Source: Hydrogenovibrio sp. 3SP14C1 | GTDB taxonomy: Bacteria; Pseudomonadota; Gammaproteobacteria; Thiomicrospirales; Thiomicrospiraceae | Direction: 5' to 3' | Length of the DNA: 64,000 bases | Assembly (NCBI RefSeq): GCF_029625905.1 | Contig: NZ_JARTLM010000001.1 | Location: 1-64,000, forward strand | In this document: in pieces, positions 37,156 to 46,921 of the stretch | Position numbering within the stretch: the first letter of the stretch is position 1 | Layout: each line of letters starts with the position of its first letter | Notes under the pieces: generated by a model | The model's database searches: none | Told to the model about the DNA's origin: nothing | The model's input: only the letters and a program-made list of their open reading frames with translations | Translations under genes and position numbers: made by a program

Positions 37156-40032
37156 TTACCTGTTTTGATTAGTCGTATTGGGCAACGCAGCCACTGCTGT
37201 TTTTTTGGGCGCGGCCAATCTATTACTATTGGTTAATGATTTGACCTGGAAATAAGCCACCTGACTGCGCATTTCTTCAGATTCTCCTCTGAGCATATCT
37301 GCTGCATGTGCGGTTTCTTCAACCAGTGCAGCATTCTGTTGAGTCACACCATCCATGTCTTCAACCGCTTCATTAATTTCTTCGATACTTTGCGTTTGCT
37401 CGTTGTTTGCCTGTGCAATATCTGAAATAAAACGATCCATTTGTAAAATCATATTCAGAATAGATGAGAATTCCTGTTCTGATTTTTCAACCAAACTTTC
37501 ACTATGCCCGACTTGGCCCACACTTGTTTCAATCAAACTACGAATTTCTTTGGCAGCTTCTGCTGATTTACCTGCCAAGGTACGCACTTCACCGGCCACC
37601 ACAGCAAACCCTCGCCCCTGCTCACCCGCTCTTGCCGCCTCTACAGCCGCATTCAATGCCAACAAATTGGTTTGGAAAGCAATGGAGTCAATCAACCCAA
37701 TAATATCGGAAATTTTTTGACTGGACTCAGAGAGTTCTTGCATCGAGTTCATGGTTTGTGACATCACTTCTGCGCCACTATCCGCCTGTTTTTTTGCTTC
37801 AGAAGCTAAATCCGAGGCTTCTTTGGCACTTTCGGCATTCTTGCGAACCGTATGCGTAATCGATTCCATTGAATTAACCGTCTCTTGCAAAGTTGAAGCT
37901 TGTTGTTGGATACGATCCGATAAATCCTGACTGCCTGATGCAATTTGACTCGAGGCATCACTCACCGTTTGAGAGGACAACATTAAACCAGACACAGCGC
38001 CACTGACATTATCCAAAGAAGCATTCAAGGCGTCTTTCATCACATTTAATTTACCTTGATAGTCGCCTTCAACGCGCTGGGTCAAATCCCCTTTCGATTG
38101 TGCAACAATCACATTGACCGTTTCGGTGATACCGTCTTCTAACTGATCTAATGAATGGTTGATATTGATTTTCAAAGCATCTAGCTCTCCCATCAAATTT
38201 GCATTCAAACGACTCGAGAACTCACCAGCTGCAATATCTTTCATGGTCGAATTAATTCCCCTGACCGCTTCATGCGTAACCTGCATCGCATTTTGCAGAT
38301 CAGAAACCATTACGGAAAAATCGCCCTCAAATTTGGTTTGTGACTCAAAATCGTACGTGGCTTCCTTAATACAATGAATCGCACGTTCCAGCTCAGAGAT
38401 GACATCTTTAATCTTGTCAGCTGACATATTGACGTCGGTTTTTAAGATATTCAGGTCGCCTTTTGCATCGTCGTTATAACGATGATCTAAATCCCCTTTC
38501 GACAAGGCAGACACCATATCAGAAACCCCAATCATTAATTGCTGAACCGAGGTCACGTACAAATTAAAGTTTGTCGCCATACGCCCTATTTCGTCTTGGT
38601 TCTCCACATCGGCACGAACCGACAAACTTCCTTCTTTCGAAGCTCTTAAAAGCTTTTGCGTCAATGATTGCAATGGTTTTAATACAAAACTACGCATACG
38701 CCAGTACACTTGAATCAACAAAAGAATAAAGCCGCCCGTCATGGCAATTTGCGACACATAAATCATAAAGTAAGTGTCACTTAATAGCTTATCCAGAATG
38801 ACCATCGGCTCTGAGATCAAATGCGCACCGACCAATTGGTCACCATGTTTAATTTTTCCCAACACCAATAATGTATTGTCCACAACCGTATAACCTTGGC
38901 TGGTCAAACGCTGTTTATTCGTATCTTTTAACAATTGCTTGATCGGGGATGTTTTAAAACTTTCTGTCAATTCAAACTGCCCTTTTTCAAAGGTTAAAGC
39001 AGCGTAGCCATGTTTGGATTCTTTTTCTAAGTTAGCAACCTGTGTTAACGGCAGACTCACCACCACTAACCCAATTATTTTATCGCCATAAGGAACGGGA
39101 ACCTGGGCTTGAACATAGCCTCCCTCTTTTTGAAAATGAACTTTGGTTTGAGTCTCTGCCGGAATGGATTCGACATCCACATTAACCCCACTGTTGGCTA
39201 CTTTTTTTAAGTTCGCATCAAAAATAGCGAGCCCTATGCCCGGCATATTGGCGCGCTTGACATACTGTTCATAGTTAACTTTAACGATCTGCCACAGCAC
39301 AGTATCCTGATGGTCGTACAACCCATAAATCACCGCTGAGTTCCCAGCAATCCCAACCGCATTCGTCAATGCAATTTGGCTTTGACTTGCAATTTCCGAA
39401 TCAAGATTTTTAAGCAGCAGTTCTTGGCGATCCTTGACCGCACCAGAGTAAAGATTATCGGCAACATTCTGTAAATATATCTGCAACGCTGCACTCAAGA
39501 TGATTGCCATCACAATCAACGGAATAATCGTTTTACCTAAAATACTTTTTTGCGGTAAAGGACTCAGGCGTGCGAGTTTTTGAGAGAAAGGTGCCATCAC
39601 CACACCATTTTTAATCAAACGCTTGCCTTTACGAATTAAGCCATAAGCATTTTCTGCTGCGGCCACTTCTTTTTGACTGATCGGGTTTCGAATCGACTTA
39701 TAACCAACAATCTTGCCATTCTGGAAAACCGGTGCAATATTCGCCTCAACCCAATAATGGTCACCATTTTTACAACGATTTTTTACCAATTGGTGCCACG
39801 GGCGACCTTTCTTTAAAGTACACCACAAGTCTTCAAAGACTTTTTCAGGCACGTCTGGGTGACGAATAAGATTGTGCGGTTGTCCTTTTAATTCCTCCCA
39901 AGTAAAGCCGCTGACTTCAATAAACTCCTGGTTTGCAAAAATAATATTGCCTTGTAAATCGGTTTCTGAAACAAGGATGTAATTACTGGGGATGTCATAC
40001 TCTTTTTGTGTAACCGGAGAATTATTTCTCAT
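37156..40032 (-). CDS. Aer-like PAS methyl-accepting chemotaxis protein with poly-HAMP
   Basis: A chemoreceptor of 958 residues from the ATG at 40030-40032; the longer frame uses a TTG and is less likely. An N-terminal PAS domain (about residues 15-115) has the Aer segments [21 protein letters not shown] and [16 protein letters not shown] membrane span follows near 165-187, then a periplasmic region of about 230 residues and a second span near 421-445. Several HAMP-like repeats follow ([32 protein letters not shown]), and then a signalling domain with [20 protein letters not shown]. It combines cytoplasmic redox-type and periplasmic sensing. Two lipoprotein genes follow without a gap. Confidence 0.92.
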   Translation of the reverse strand: MRNNSPVTQKEYDIPSNYILVSETDLQGNIIFANQEFIEVSGFTWEELKGQPHNLIRHPDVPEKVFEDLWCTLKKGRPWHQLVKNRCKNGDHYWVEANIAPVFQNGKIVGYKSIRNPISQKEVAAAENAYGLIRKGKRLIKNGVVMAPFSQKLARLSPLPQKSILGKTIIPLIVMAIILSAALQIYLQNVADNLYSGAVKDRQELLLKNLDSEIASQSQIALTNAVGIAGNSAVIYGLYDHQDTVLWQIVKVNYEQYVKRANMPGIGLAIFDANLKKVANSGVNVDVESIPAETQTKVHFQKEGGYVQAQVPVPYGDKIIGLVVVSLPLTQVANLEKESKHGYAALTFEKGQFELTESFKTSPIKQLLKDTNKQRLTSQGYTVVDNTLLVLGKIKHGDQLVGAHLISEPMVILDKLLSDTYFMIYVSQIAMTGGFILLLIQVYWRMRSFVLKPLQSLTQKLLRASKEGSLSVRADVENQDEIGRMATNFNLYVTSVQQLMIGVSDMVSALSKGDLDHRYNDDAKGDLNILKTDVNMSADKIKDVISELERAIHCIKEATYDFESQTKFEGDFSVMVSDLQNAMQVTHEAVRGINSTMKDIAAGEFSSRLNANLMGELDALKININHSLDQLEDGITETVNVIVAQSKGDLTQRVEGDYQGKLNVMKDALNASLDNVSGAVSGLMLSSQTVSDASSQIASGSQDLSDRIQQQASTLQETVNSMESITHTVRKNAESAKEASDLASEAKKQADSGAEVMSQTMNSMQELSESSQKISDIIGLIDSIAFQTNLLALNAAVEAARAGEQGRGFAVVAGEVRTLAGKSAEAAKEIRSLIETSVGQVGHSESLVEKSEQEFSSILNMILQMDRFISDIAQANNEQTQSIEEINEAVEDMDGVTQQNAALVEETAHAADMLRGESEEMRSQVAYFQVKSLTNSNRLAAPKKTAVAALPNTTNQNR

Positions 40033-40131
40033 CAACGTGCCTTTTTTCCTGTAGTGCAACTTTCTTTTTTAAAGAAAATTATTTAATTATCATTTTTCTA
40101 ACAAACCGATCCTTGGTTGATAGACCTGTAG

Positions 40132-41994
40132 TTAAAATTTAAAAAGTTTTTTCAGCTCTTGACCTACGGCCTTTTCCGCTTCTTTTTTGACTTGATCTTC
40201 GAGTTTCGCACTCAACATTTTTTCAATATTCTGACTGTCTTTTTCGAGTGCTAATTGCTCACCTAATAAGCCTTTTAATTGTTGGTTAATCGGGCCTAAT
40301 TCCTGTTCAAGTCGTGCATTCAACTCTTGTCTCAATTGCGTTTTTACTTGTGCAACTTCTTTATTCAACGCTTTATTAAAAGCTTTTGATAACAACTGAT
40401 CTAAGTTTGATTTTGCGCCAATATTCGGTGCCGTAACGCTGCCCTCTATATCGGCCTTCACGTTAAATTGATTCACTTCCTTAAAAATAGGCGCAATATA
40501 CCGCTTGACCTCTTTAGACTTTGAGCCAGACACGGTCATAGCCACTTTCTGATAGTTTAAATTTATCAGCGCATCCACCTTGTCCAGTCCGACCAAAGAC
40601 ACGTTACCCGCCACATCAACCACAGCTTGGTTCATCGTCACCGGTAATGTATCGTCTTTTAAAATATCCCACTGTTTGACTTGATAAGCCTGCCATGAAA
40701 AATCTGCTTGATTGATGGGCGCATCCGGTTTTACAAAATTACTTTGCCCATTGATTGTCAATGCGGTTGTTTGACCTTTAGGCATTGCCTTAATGTTAAA
40801 CAGAATCGGCAACCTAGAAGATGGATGATCAAATGTCACCTGGGAGGCTTTCCCTTCAATACGCCCCCATTGCATATCACCCGACACATTCACCCGCTTC
40901 ACAATGAAATCGGGCTGAGGGTCATATTCTTTAAAAGCCACGTCAGTCCCTAACGCCCGAACGGGTGCAAGCGCTTTCTCTTTAGCTTCTTCAGCAGCTC
41001 TTTCGGCTTGCATTTCTTTTAACTTGGCAATAAAAGGTTCCGCTTTGCGATACCACTTGAGTCCGGTATTGGTCCAAGATTGAATCTGTGGCCCAAACAA
41101 TAAATACGTTACATTCGACAAGCCAGTTTGATTCATCGCATATTTATCCATCAGACGATTAAAGTCTTTGCTTGGCATCGATTTCAACGCCACGACTTGT
41201 TGTTGAATCTTTGGTAATTGCGTTTTAAGTAGATCACTGGCTTTTTCGATTGATTGTTTTTTGGTTTCCAGTTCAGATTTTAACTGTTCAAAAGCCTCTT
41301 TTTTCGCTGCAAAATTTTTATAATCGCTAACCTCGCCCTGCGTTAGCTCGCTCAATCGTTTCTGATAAGCTTTCAGGGCTTTATCATCCGGCAAATTATC
41401 TTGTAATTTTGCCCAGGCCTGGTCGACGTCTTTTAACTGACGCTCAATGGCATTCGCGGTTTCCACGGTCTGCAATGATTCACGTTTTAAAATCTCATCA
41501 GGATTCGGCAGCGCCATATTTGGCAAATCAATCCCTTTCGAGGTGGCTTTATTCTCCGCCTTTCCTGTTTCCTTTTTCTTTACTTTTTTAGGTAAAGCGC
41601 CAGAGGTTTTTCGCGGTTGATGTAATGCCAAATCATTAAAAAAAACATCCTCAACCACCGTACGGCCAACGACTAGATGATAAAAATTCAATGACGCACC
41701 AATGCGCTTAATCACCAAAATATTTTCCATCGGTTTATCAGGGTCGGTAATTTGTAAATTCTGAACGCCAAGTTCCAAAGGCATCAATCCTAAATCTAAA
41801 CTTCCGATTTCGATTTTGGCGCCCCAGGCTTGAGAGGCATAATGCTCTAATTGATTCTTCAAAACCAATGTGAAACTGAAATATCCAAGCGCGACAATGC
41901 CAGCGATGACGGCCAAAAAAACGCCCAAGCCTGACCATCTGATCCAGCCTTTCGGAGATTTAATTGAATCTTTTGTTTGATTTTCGGTACTCAT
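40132..41994 (-). CDS. TIGR03545 family envelope protein (AsmA-like)
   Basis: A 620-residue protein with one N-terminal membrane span (about residues 18-42) and a large extracytoplasmic part. The first section (EIGSLDLGLMPLELGVQNLQITDP) looks like the start of AsmA/DUF748-type lipid-transfer-like proteins. The middle is coiled coil (about 200-290) and the C-terminal helix is rich in Glu, Lys and Gln. It matches my recollection of TIGR03545, which pairs with TIGR03546 as here (4-bp overlap). Function unknown. The palindrome at 41413-41422 codes QAW in its coiled-coil region. Confidence 0.78.
   Translation of the reverse strand: MSTENQTKDSIKSPKGWIRWSGLGVFLAVIAGIVALGYFSFTLVLKNQLEHYASQAWGAKIEIGSLDLGLMPLELGVQNLQITDPDKPMENILVIKRIGASLNFYHLVVGRTVVEDVFFNDLALHQPRKTSGALPKKVKKKETGKAENKATSKGIDLPNMALPNPDEILKRESLQTVETANAIERQLKDVDQAWAKLQDNLPDDKALKAYQKRLSELTQGEVSDYKNFAAKKEAFEQLKSELETKKQSIEKASDLLKTQLPKIQQQVVALKSMPSKDFNRLMDKYAMNQTGLSNVTYLLFGPQIQSWTNTGLKWYRKAEPFIAKLKEMQAERAAEEAKEKALAPVRALGTDVAFKEYDPQPDFIVKRVNVSGDMQWGRIEGKASQVTFDHPSSRLPILFNIKAMPKGQTTALTINGQSNFVKPDAPINQADFSWQAYQVKQWDILKDDTLPVTMNQAVVDVAGNVSLVGLDKVDALINLNYQKVAMTVSGSKSKEVKRYIAPIFKEVNQFNVKADIEGSVTAPNIGAKSNLDQLLSKAFNKALNKEVAQVKTQLRQELNARLEQELGPINQQLKGLLGEQLALEKDSQNIEKMLSAKLEDQVKKEAEKAVGQELKKLFKF
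41413..41422. repeat. CCAGGCCTGG palindrome inside the TIGR03545 gene
   Basis: Exact copy in a minus-strand gene, coding D-Q-A-W-A, in a predicted coiled-coil segment where selection on residue identity should be mild. No T-run flanks it. Confidence 0.95.
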
Positions 41995-42494
41995 TTCATC
42001 ACCTCCGATAAGAAGTTAGCGCCTTTGGCTCCTTTCAAAACGCGAACGATTTTAAATTTGTTCACCCATATTAAGAATCTTACACGGTAAGCTTTGACCA
42101 ACATTAAGAATACGAAAAAAGCTGGTAAACTTAAAAGATAAGCCGTCAACACACTGCCCATCACAATCGAATTATTGAAATGCAAAATACGCCAGAAGGC
42201 ATTGTTATACATCTCTGTGAGCACTGGTTGTAAGCTTTCCAGCTGCAACACCCACAGACCGACTTGATTGAAGACCGGATCCAATAAATAAGCTAACCCA
42301 CTAAAGAAAAGCGTCGACACGATGACGGCTGAAAGATTGACTCTTAAAATAAAGAGCAATGCCAAAGTTAACAGGTTGTGGGGGAACAATAGCGGCGTTA
42401 GCCCAAGAATCATTCCCAGTACAAACGACAGGGCAATTTGACCGGGGTACTGATTTGCATTTAATGCTTTGAACAGTTTAATCAACAACGACAT
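41991..42494 (-). CDS. TIGR03546 family membrane protein
   Basis: A 167-residue protein with about four hydrophobic spans and the opening LFKALNANQYPGQIALSFVLG, typical of TIGR03546. Its stop overlaps the start of the TIGR03545 gene by 4 bp, so the two are co-translated and probably form one envelope complex. Function is unknown. priA lies 30 bp upstream on the same strand. Confidence 0.8.
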   Translation of the reverse strand: MSLLIKLFKALNANQYPGQIALSFVLGMILGLTPLLFPHNLLTLALLFILRVNLSAVIVSTLFFSGLAYLLDPVFNQVGLWVLQLESLQPVLTEMYNNAFWRILHFNNSIVMGSVLTAYLLSLPAFFVFLMLVKAYRVRFLIWVNKFKIVRVLKGAKGANFLSEVMK

Positions 42495-42524
42495 GCTTTC
42501 TCCTAGTCCACTTTTTAGCGGAAT

Positions 42525-44849
42525 TCAACTCATTTCCTGTGGATCAACATCTAACGACCAACGGACTTTTTTAGCTTGATTTGACGTGTAAAGGTGTGTC
42601 TCAACCTGAGCCAACCATTGATGCAAAAAACCACGATGCACACCTTGTATCAACAGCTGATAACGATACCGGCCCTGACGCCGAAGCATGGGAGCACTTA
42701 CCGGGCCAAAAACTTCTAACCCCTGTAACGCTTCTGCCTTGACATCGTCGGGTTCACTTACCGATAAATACGAACGCAACATCGACATTTTAGCAAAGTT
42801 CAATGCACTTTTAACGTCATTTAAAAAGGTCCAGCCTGCATTCGCATCCACCGCTTCGGCACGGAGTAATACCTGATACTGAAAAGGCGGTAAATCCGCT
42901 TGATCGCGCTCTTTCAATGCCTCTTTCGCAAAAGCCTCATACCCTTGCTGTACCAGTACTTTCAGCAAAGGATGTTCTGGGTGATGGGTTTGAATCACAA
43001 CCTGTCCCGATCGTTCGCCGCGTCCGGCTCGACCCGAGACTTGAACCACTAATTGTGCCATACGTTCGGCAGCACGAAAGTCACAACTGAACAATCCTTG
43101 ATCAATATCAAGTAACCCAACCAACGTCACTTTTGGAAAGTGATGCCCTTTTGCCAGCATTTGAGTGCCGATGAGAATATCTGCCTGCCCTTGACTTGCT
43201 TGTTCGGTTAACGCCATCATTTGGCCTTTATTGCGCGTGGTATCTCGATCTACTCGTAGCACTTTATACGCCGGAAACCACTCTCGCACTACCGCTTCCA
43301 ACCGCTCTGTCCCTTGCCCTATCTTTACAAAAGAAACAGAGCCACAGCTTGGACAATCATGCGGTGCTTTCGCTTGATACCCGCAATGATGACAGCGTAA
43401 CTCATTCACCTGCTGGTGAAATGTCATATTGGCATCGCAACTCGGACAGGCCGCCTGCCAGCCACAGTCATGACACATCAATACCGGTGCAAAGCCGCGT
43501 CGATTCAAAAAAAGTAACACCTGTCCACCCGCTTCCAAATGGGATTGAACTTGTTGTTTCAAAGGCTGTGACACCCCCTCTTCCTCAACCTGCCCACGAA
43601 CATCCAGCAACTGCACTTCCGGCATTTTGGCATCTCCTGCCCGTTGTTTCAGGTGCAAATGCTGATAACGCCCACTCAACGCATTATGTAATGCTTCCAA
43701 AGAGGGGGTTGCCGAACCCAATACCACCGGAACATTCTCCAATTGCGCTCGACGAACTAAACAATCTCGTGCGGAATATCGAAAGCCATCTTGCTGCTTA
43801 AAAGACAAATCATGTTCTTCATCCATAATGCACAACCCCAGATTCGCAAAAGGGGTAAAAATGGCAGAACGTGTTCCCAACAAAACAGTCACTTGATGTG
43901 TTTTCACTAACGACCAGGCACAATGACGTTCTTTATCGTTGAGGCCAGAATGCATCACCGCAACGGGTGCTTGCAAATAAGCTTCAAACCGCTTGACCGT
44001 TTGTGGTGTTAACCCAATTTCGGGTACCAACACCAACACCTGCTTCCCTTGAGCAATGACCGACTCAATCATGCCAAGATACACTTCTGTCTTGCCACTG
44101 CCGGTCACACCCTCCAATAAAAACGCCTCAAAACCGGACGTTGCTAAAACCGCATCCACTGCCATCTGCTGTTCGGCATTTAAAATATGCCCAGGCCTGG
44201 CGGTTTTTTCACGCACTGGCATCGCATGTAAACAGCTTTTTTCGGTTTCATTTACCCAGCCCTGCTCTTGAAATCGTTTCATCGGCAGACGCCACTGACT
44301 CAAGGAACGATTTAAATTTTCCGCTGTCACCGCTTCATCTTGTTCTTGCAGTACATGCCATAACGCTTTCTGTTGCGTTGCCCGAGACGATATCTTGTTT
44401 GCCGCATCTTGCCCAGCTTCAGTCAATTGCCAAGCAGGCACACCGTCAACTTCAACCATTTCGCCTTCTTTCAAGCGTTTGGGAAGAGCCGTTTGCACGA
44501 CATTGCCAATCGGTTCATGGTAGTAATGGCTTGCCCATTGTAATAACGCCATTTCCTGTTCTGAAAAAATAGGCGTTTCATCAATGACCGTTTCCAGCGC
44601 TTTTAATTTTTCTGACGCCACTTCGACTTCGTCACTCAATGCCATCACAATCCCAATCACAGATTTATTGCGAAACGGGACTTTGACACGCCCTCCCACC
44701 ACAGGAAGAAAGGACTCTTTAGACGCTGTCTGCTCTTCAGGCTCCAAATCCAACGCCAATGTTGCGAGCGGACGGTCAGTTTCTTCAGTGTGAATTCGAT
44801 AGTCCAAAGGCGATAAAAAAGGACCTGGCACGGCAACTTTAACGAACAT
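42525..44849 (-). CDS. priA: Primosomal protein N' (replication restart helicase PriA)
   Basis: A 3'-to-5' helicase that reloads the replisome at stalled forks. The 774-residue protein has an N-terminal DNA-binding region, Walker A GVTGSGKT at 247-254, Walker B DEEH at 343-346, and eight zinc-binding cysteines (C459, C462, C468, C471, C486, C489, C499, C502). Helicase motifs IGTQMLAKGHHFP and QVSGRAGRG follow. All key motifs are intact. The palindrome at 44191 codes ARPG near residues 217-220, just before the helicase domain. Divergent from the DUF2059 gene. Confidence 0.96.
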   Translation of the reverse strand: MFVKVAVPGPFLSPLDYRIHTEETDRPLATLALDLEPEEQTASKESFLPVVGGRVKVPFRNKSVIGIVMALSDEVEVASEKLKALETVIDETPIFSEQEMALLQWASHYYHEPIGNVVQTALPKRLKEGEMVEVDGVPAWQLTEAGQDAANKISSRATQQKALWHVLQEQDEAVTAENLNRSLSQWRLPMKRFQEQGWVNETEKSCLHAMPVREKTARPGHILNAEQQMAVDAVLATSGFEAFLLEGVTGSGKTEVYLGMIESVIAQGKQVLVLVPEIGLTPQTVKRFEAYLQAPVAVMHSGLNDKERHCAWSLVKTHQVTVLLGTRSAIFTPFANLGLCIMDEEHDLSFKQQDGFRYSARDCLVRRAQLENVPVVLGSATPSLEALHNALSGRYQHLHLKQRAGDAKMPEVQLLDVRGQVEEEGVSQPLKQQVQSHLEAGGQVLLFLNRRGFAPVLMCHDCGWQAACPSCDANMTFHQQVNELRCHHCGYQAKAPHDCPSCGSVSFVKIGQGTERLEAVVREWFPAYKVLRVDRDTTRNKGQMMALTEQASQGQADILIGTQMLAKGHHFPKVTLVGLLDIDQGLFSCDFRAAERMAQLVVQVSGRAGRGERSGQVVIQTHHPEHPLLKVLVQQGYEAFAKEALKERDQADLPPFQYQVLLRAEAVDANAGWTFLNDVKSALNFAKMSMLRSYLSVSEPDDVKAEALQGLEVFGPVSAPMLRRQGRYRYQLLIQGVHRGFLHQWLAQVETHLYTSNQAKKVRWSLDVDPQEMS
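44191..44200. repeat. CCAGGCCTGG palindrome inside priA, with terminator-like T flank
   Basis: On the plus strand the palindrome is followed by CGGTTTTTTC, as in the tyrS terminator copy, although it lies within the minus-strand priA gene. The upstream side (AAAATATGC) does not complete a terminator stem. Confidence 0.95.
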
Positions 44850-45003
44850 AGAAAAAAGAAGAGTCCTTAGAAAACATAAGCATTAATAAAACAAGGATAC
44901 AAAGAGACTTTGCAAACAATGTGAAGACTATTATTGTAACGCTCTTAGAGTATGAATCTACTGTCCTTTCTGAAAAAACTAAAACGAGCACGGGGGATAA
45001 AAG

Positions 45004-45033
45004 TTGTCATCCCGCCTTGGCTTCCGCTAAACT
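45004..45033 (+). promoter_or_regulatory. Candidate promoter of the DUF2059 gene
   Basis: TTGTCA (45004-45009), 18-bp spacer, TAAACT (45028-45033), 28 bp before the ATG. A ribosome site AAGGAT follows. The rest of the 212-bp priA-DUF2059 gap shows no clear element. Confidence 0.45.
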
Positions 45034-45061
45034 TTTGTCTAGATTTAATAAGGATAATCCT

Positions 45062-45535
45062 ATGACCTATTCCAAACTCGCTCATGCTTCAATCGGATTT
45101 CTATTAAGCATCATGCCACTCTATGCAAACGCAGAACCGCCTCAACCCGCATCAAAAGAAAGCATTCAAACGCTGATGCAAACCACTGGGGCCGAAAACA
45201 TGGCGAAGCAAATGGCTGTACAAATTATTCCAATGCTCAAAAAACTCGTGCCGGAAGCACCTGATCGTTTTTGGGAAGATTTCTTTAAAGAAATTAATGC
45301 CGAACAGATCAATGAACTGATTATTCCGATTTATCAAAAATATTTAACCGAGCAGGATGTGCAAGCCATCAATGCCTTTTACCAAAGTCCTGTTGGACAA
45401 AAACTCATTCGTGTTCAGCCTCAGATCTCTAAAGAGTCGATGGTAGCGGGTCAACTCTGGGGACAACAAATCGCTCAAAAAGTGATTAAAAAATATCAGC
45501 AACAACAAAAACAACAATCAACCCCACCTCAGTAA
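45062..45535 (+). CDS. Secreted DUF2059 protein
   Basis: A 157-residue protein from the ATG at 45062, preceded by AAGGAT; the longer frame from 44921 reads through the promoter region. A signal peptide (IGFLLSIMPLYANA) is followed by a helical DUF2059 domain containing YQKYLTEQDVQAINAFYQSPVGQKL. A glutamine-rich tail (YQQQQKQQ) closes it. Periplasmic, function unknown. Confidence 0.87.
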   Translation: MTYSKLAHASIGFLLSIMPLYANAEPPQPASKESIQTLMQTTGAENMAKQMAVQIIPMLKKLVPEAPDRFWEDFFKEINAEQINELIIPIYQKYLTEQDVQAINAFYQSPVGQKLIRVQPQISKESMVAGQLWGQQIAQKVIKKYQQQQKQQSTPPQ

Positions 45536-45571
45536 TGCGGCTTTTTACAAGCAAATACTTTGCATCGTTTT

Positions 45572-45588
45572 AAGCAAAGTGTATGCTT
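45572..45588. repeat. Imperfect dyad upstream of trpB
   Basis: AAGCA-N7-TGCTT lies 53 bp before the trpB ATG in a 105-bp gap. A nearby AAGCAAATACTTTGCAT (45549-45565) partly repeats the left arm. This could be a LysR-type operator, but no trpI-like regulator is adjacent, and no leader peptide with tryptophan codons is seen. Confidence 0.3.
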
Positions 45589-45640
45589 TACAAATTAATT
45601 TAATTTTCACACTTAGAACAATAAAAAAACAGGAGCAAGC

Positions 45641-46843
45641 ATGTCCTATCTTAAAAACTTCCCCAATCAAGAAGGGTATTTTGGTGAATTTGGGGGTGCG
45701 TTTTTACCCCCGGAACTGGAACCGCATTTCAAAGAAATCAACCAAGCTTATTTAACGTTAGGACGTTCTGCCGATTTTTTGAATGAATTAAAGTATATCC
45801 GCAAGCATTACCAAGGCCGTCCAACGCCGGTTTATTATGCTCACAACCTCAGTCGAGAAGTGGGTGCGCATATTTACATGAAACGTGAAGACTTAAACCA
45901 TTCCGGCGCACACAAACTAAACCACTGCATGGCAGAAGCGCTTTTGGCGAAACATATGGGCAAAACCAAACTTATTGCCGAAACAGGTGCTGGACAACAC
46001 GGGGTGGCTTTAGCCACTGCAGCAGCATACTTTGGTATGGAATGTGAAATCCATATGGGTGAAATCGATATTGCGAAGGAAGCCCCAAACGTCACTCGCA
46101 TGAAATTACTCGGTGCGAATGTTGTCCCTGTTTCGTTTGGCGGCCGCAGTCTAAAAGAAGCGGTCGATTCAGCATTCCAGTCTTATGTGCCTCAAGCTGA
46201 CTCGGCGTTATTCGCGATTGGATCGGTCGTTGGCCCACACCCCTTCCCAATGATGGTACGTAACTTCCAATCCGTTGTCGGACATGAATCTCGCGAACAG
46301 TTTTTAGAAATGGTTGGCGAGCTACCCGATCAAGTCGGCGCTTGTGTTGGAGGCGGTTCCAATGCCATGGGCATGTTTGCCGGCTTTATCGACGATGACA
46401 ACGTAACGTTAAACGGTGTTGAACCGCTTGGAAAAGGCACCAAACTCGGCGAACACTCTGCCACCATGACCTATGGTAAACCTGGGATGATTCACGGTTT
46501 CAAGTGTATGTTACTTTCGGATGAGGAAGGAAACCCCGCCCCCGTTCATTCCATTGCCTCAGGTTTAGACTATCCAGGCGTCGGCCCGGAACATTCTCAC
46601 CTTAAAATGGAAGGTAAAGTGAATTATCACGGCGTGACCGACCAAGAAACATTAGATGCCTTCTACAAACTCTCCAGCAAAGAAGGCATCATTCCTGCGC
46701 TTGAAAGCTCTCATGCGGTTGCATGGGCAATGAAACATGGACAGGAAAACCCAGGCAGTACCATTTTGATCAACCTATCCGGCCGAGGCGATAAAGACAT
46801 CGACTATGTCACCGAAAACTTCGGTTTCGGTGAAGATTTGTAA
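45641..46843 (+). CDS. trpB: Tryptophan synthase beta subunit, stand-alone form
   Basis: Condenses indole with serine to tryptophan using PLP. The 400-residue protein has the PLP lysine K92 in [10 protein letters not shown], the catalytic glutamate in AETGAGQHG, and the phosphate loop [10 protein letters not shown]. The lysine motif reads HKLNHC rather than the usual HKINN, so this is a divergent member. No trpA follows; the next gene is rsmJ. It may be the main TrpB encoded apart from trpA, or a second copy with a salvage role. Confidence 0.88.
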   Translation: MSYLKNFPNQEGYFGEFGGAFLPPELEPHFKEINQAYLTLGRSADFLNELKYIRKHYQGRPTPVYYAHNLSREVGAHIYMKREDLNHSGAHKLNHCMAEALLAKHMGKTKLIAETGAGQHGVALATAAAYFGMECEIHMGEIDIAKEAPNVTRMKLLGANVVPVSFGGRSLKEAVDSAFQSYVPQADSALFAIGSVVGPHPFPMMVRNFQSVVGHESREQFLEMVGELPDQVGACVGGGSNAMGMFAGFIDDDNVTLNGVEPLGKGTKLGEHSATMTYGKPGMIHGFKCMLLSDEEGNPAPVHSIASGLDYPGVGPEHSHLKMEGKVNYHGVTDQETLDAFYKLSSKEGIIPALESSHAVAWAMKHGQENPGSTILINLSGRGDKDIDYVTENFGFGEDL

Positions 46844-46860
46844 TCTTCTTGCTGCAAAAC

Positions 46861-46889
46861 GGATTAGGCAAGCACACCTTGTCTAATCC
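46861..46889 (+). terminator. Stem-loop after trpB without T-run
   Basis: GGATTAGGCAAG-CACAC-CTTGTCTAATCC pairs over 12 positions with one G-T, 17 bp past the trpB stop, followed by AATCCCCCCC. A strong hairpin but with no U-tract, so it may protect the message end or act with Rho. Confidence 0.55.
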
Positions 46890-46921
46890 AATCCCCCCCG
46901 TCAACAAGTTCCCTGCTTTCG

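Noticed and set aside
43196-43801. A 201-codon open frame on the plus strand opposite priA
   Set aside because: It is antisense to the well-conserved PriA helicase and zinc-finger region, has no domain-like sequence and no convincing ribosome site.
45536-45640. trp leader peptide and attenuator before trpB
   Set aside because: No short ORF with tandem Trp codons and no terminator hairpin are visible.
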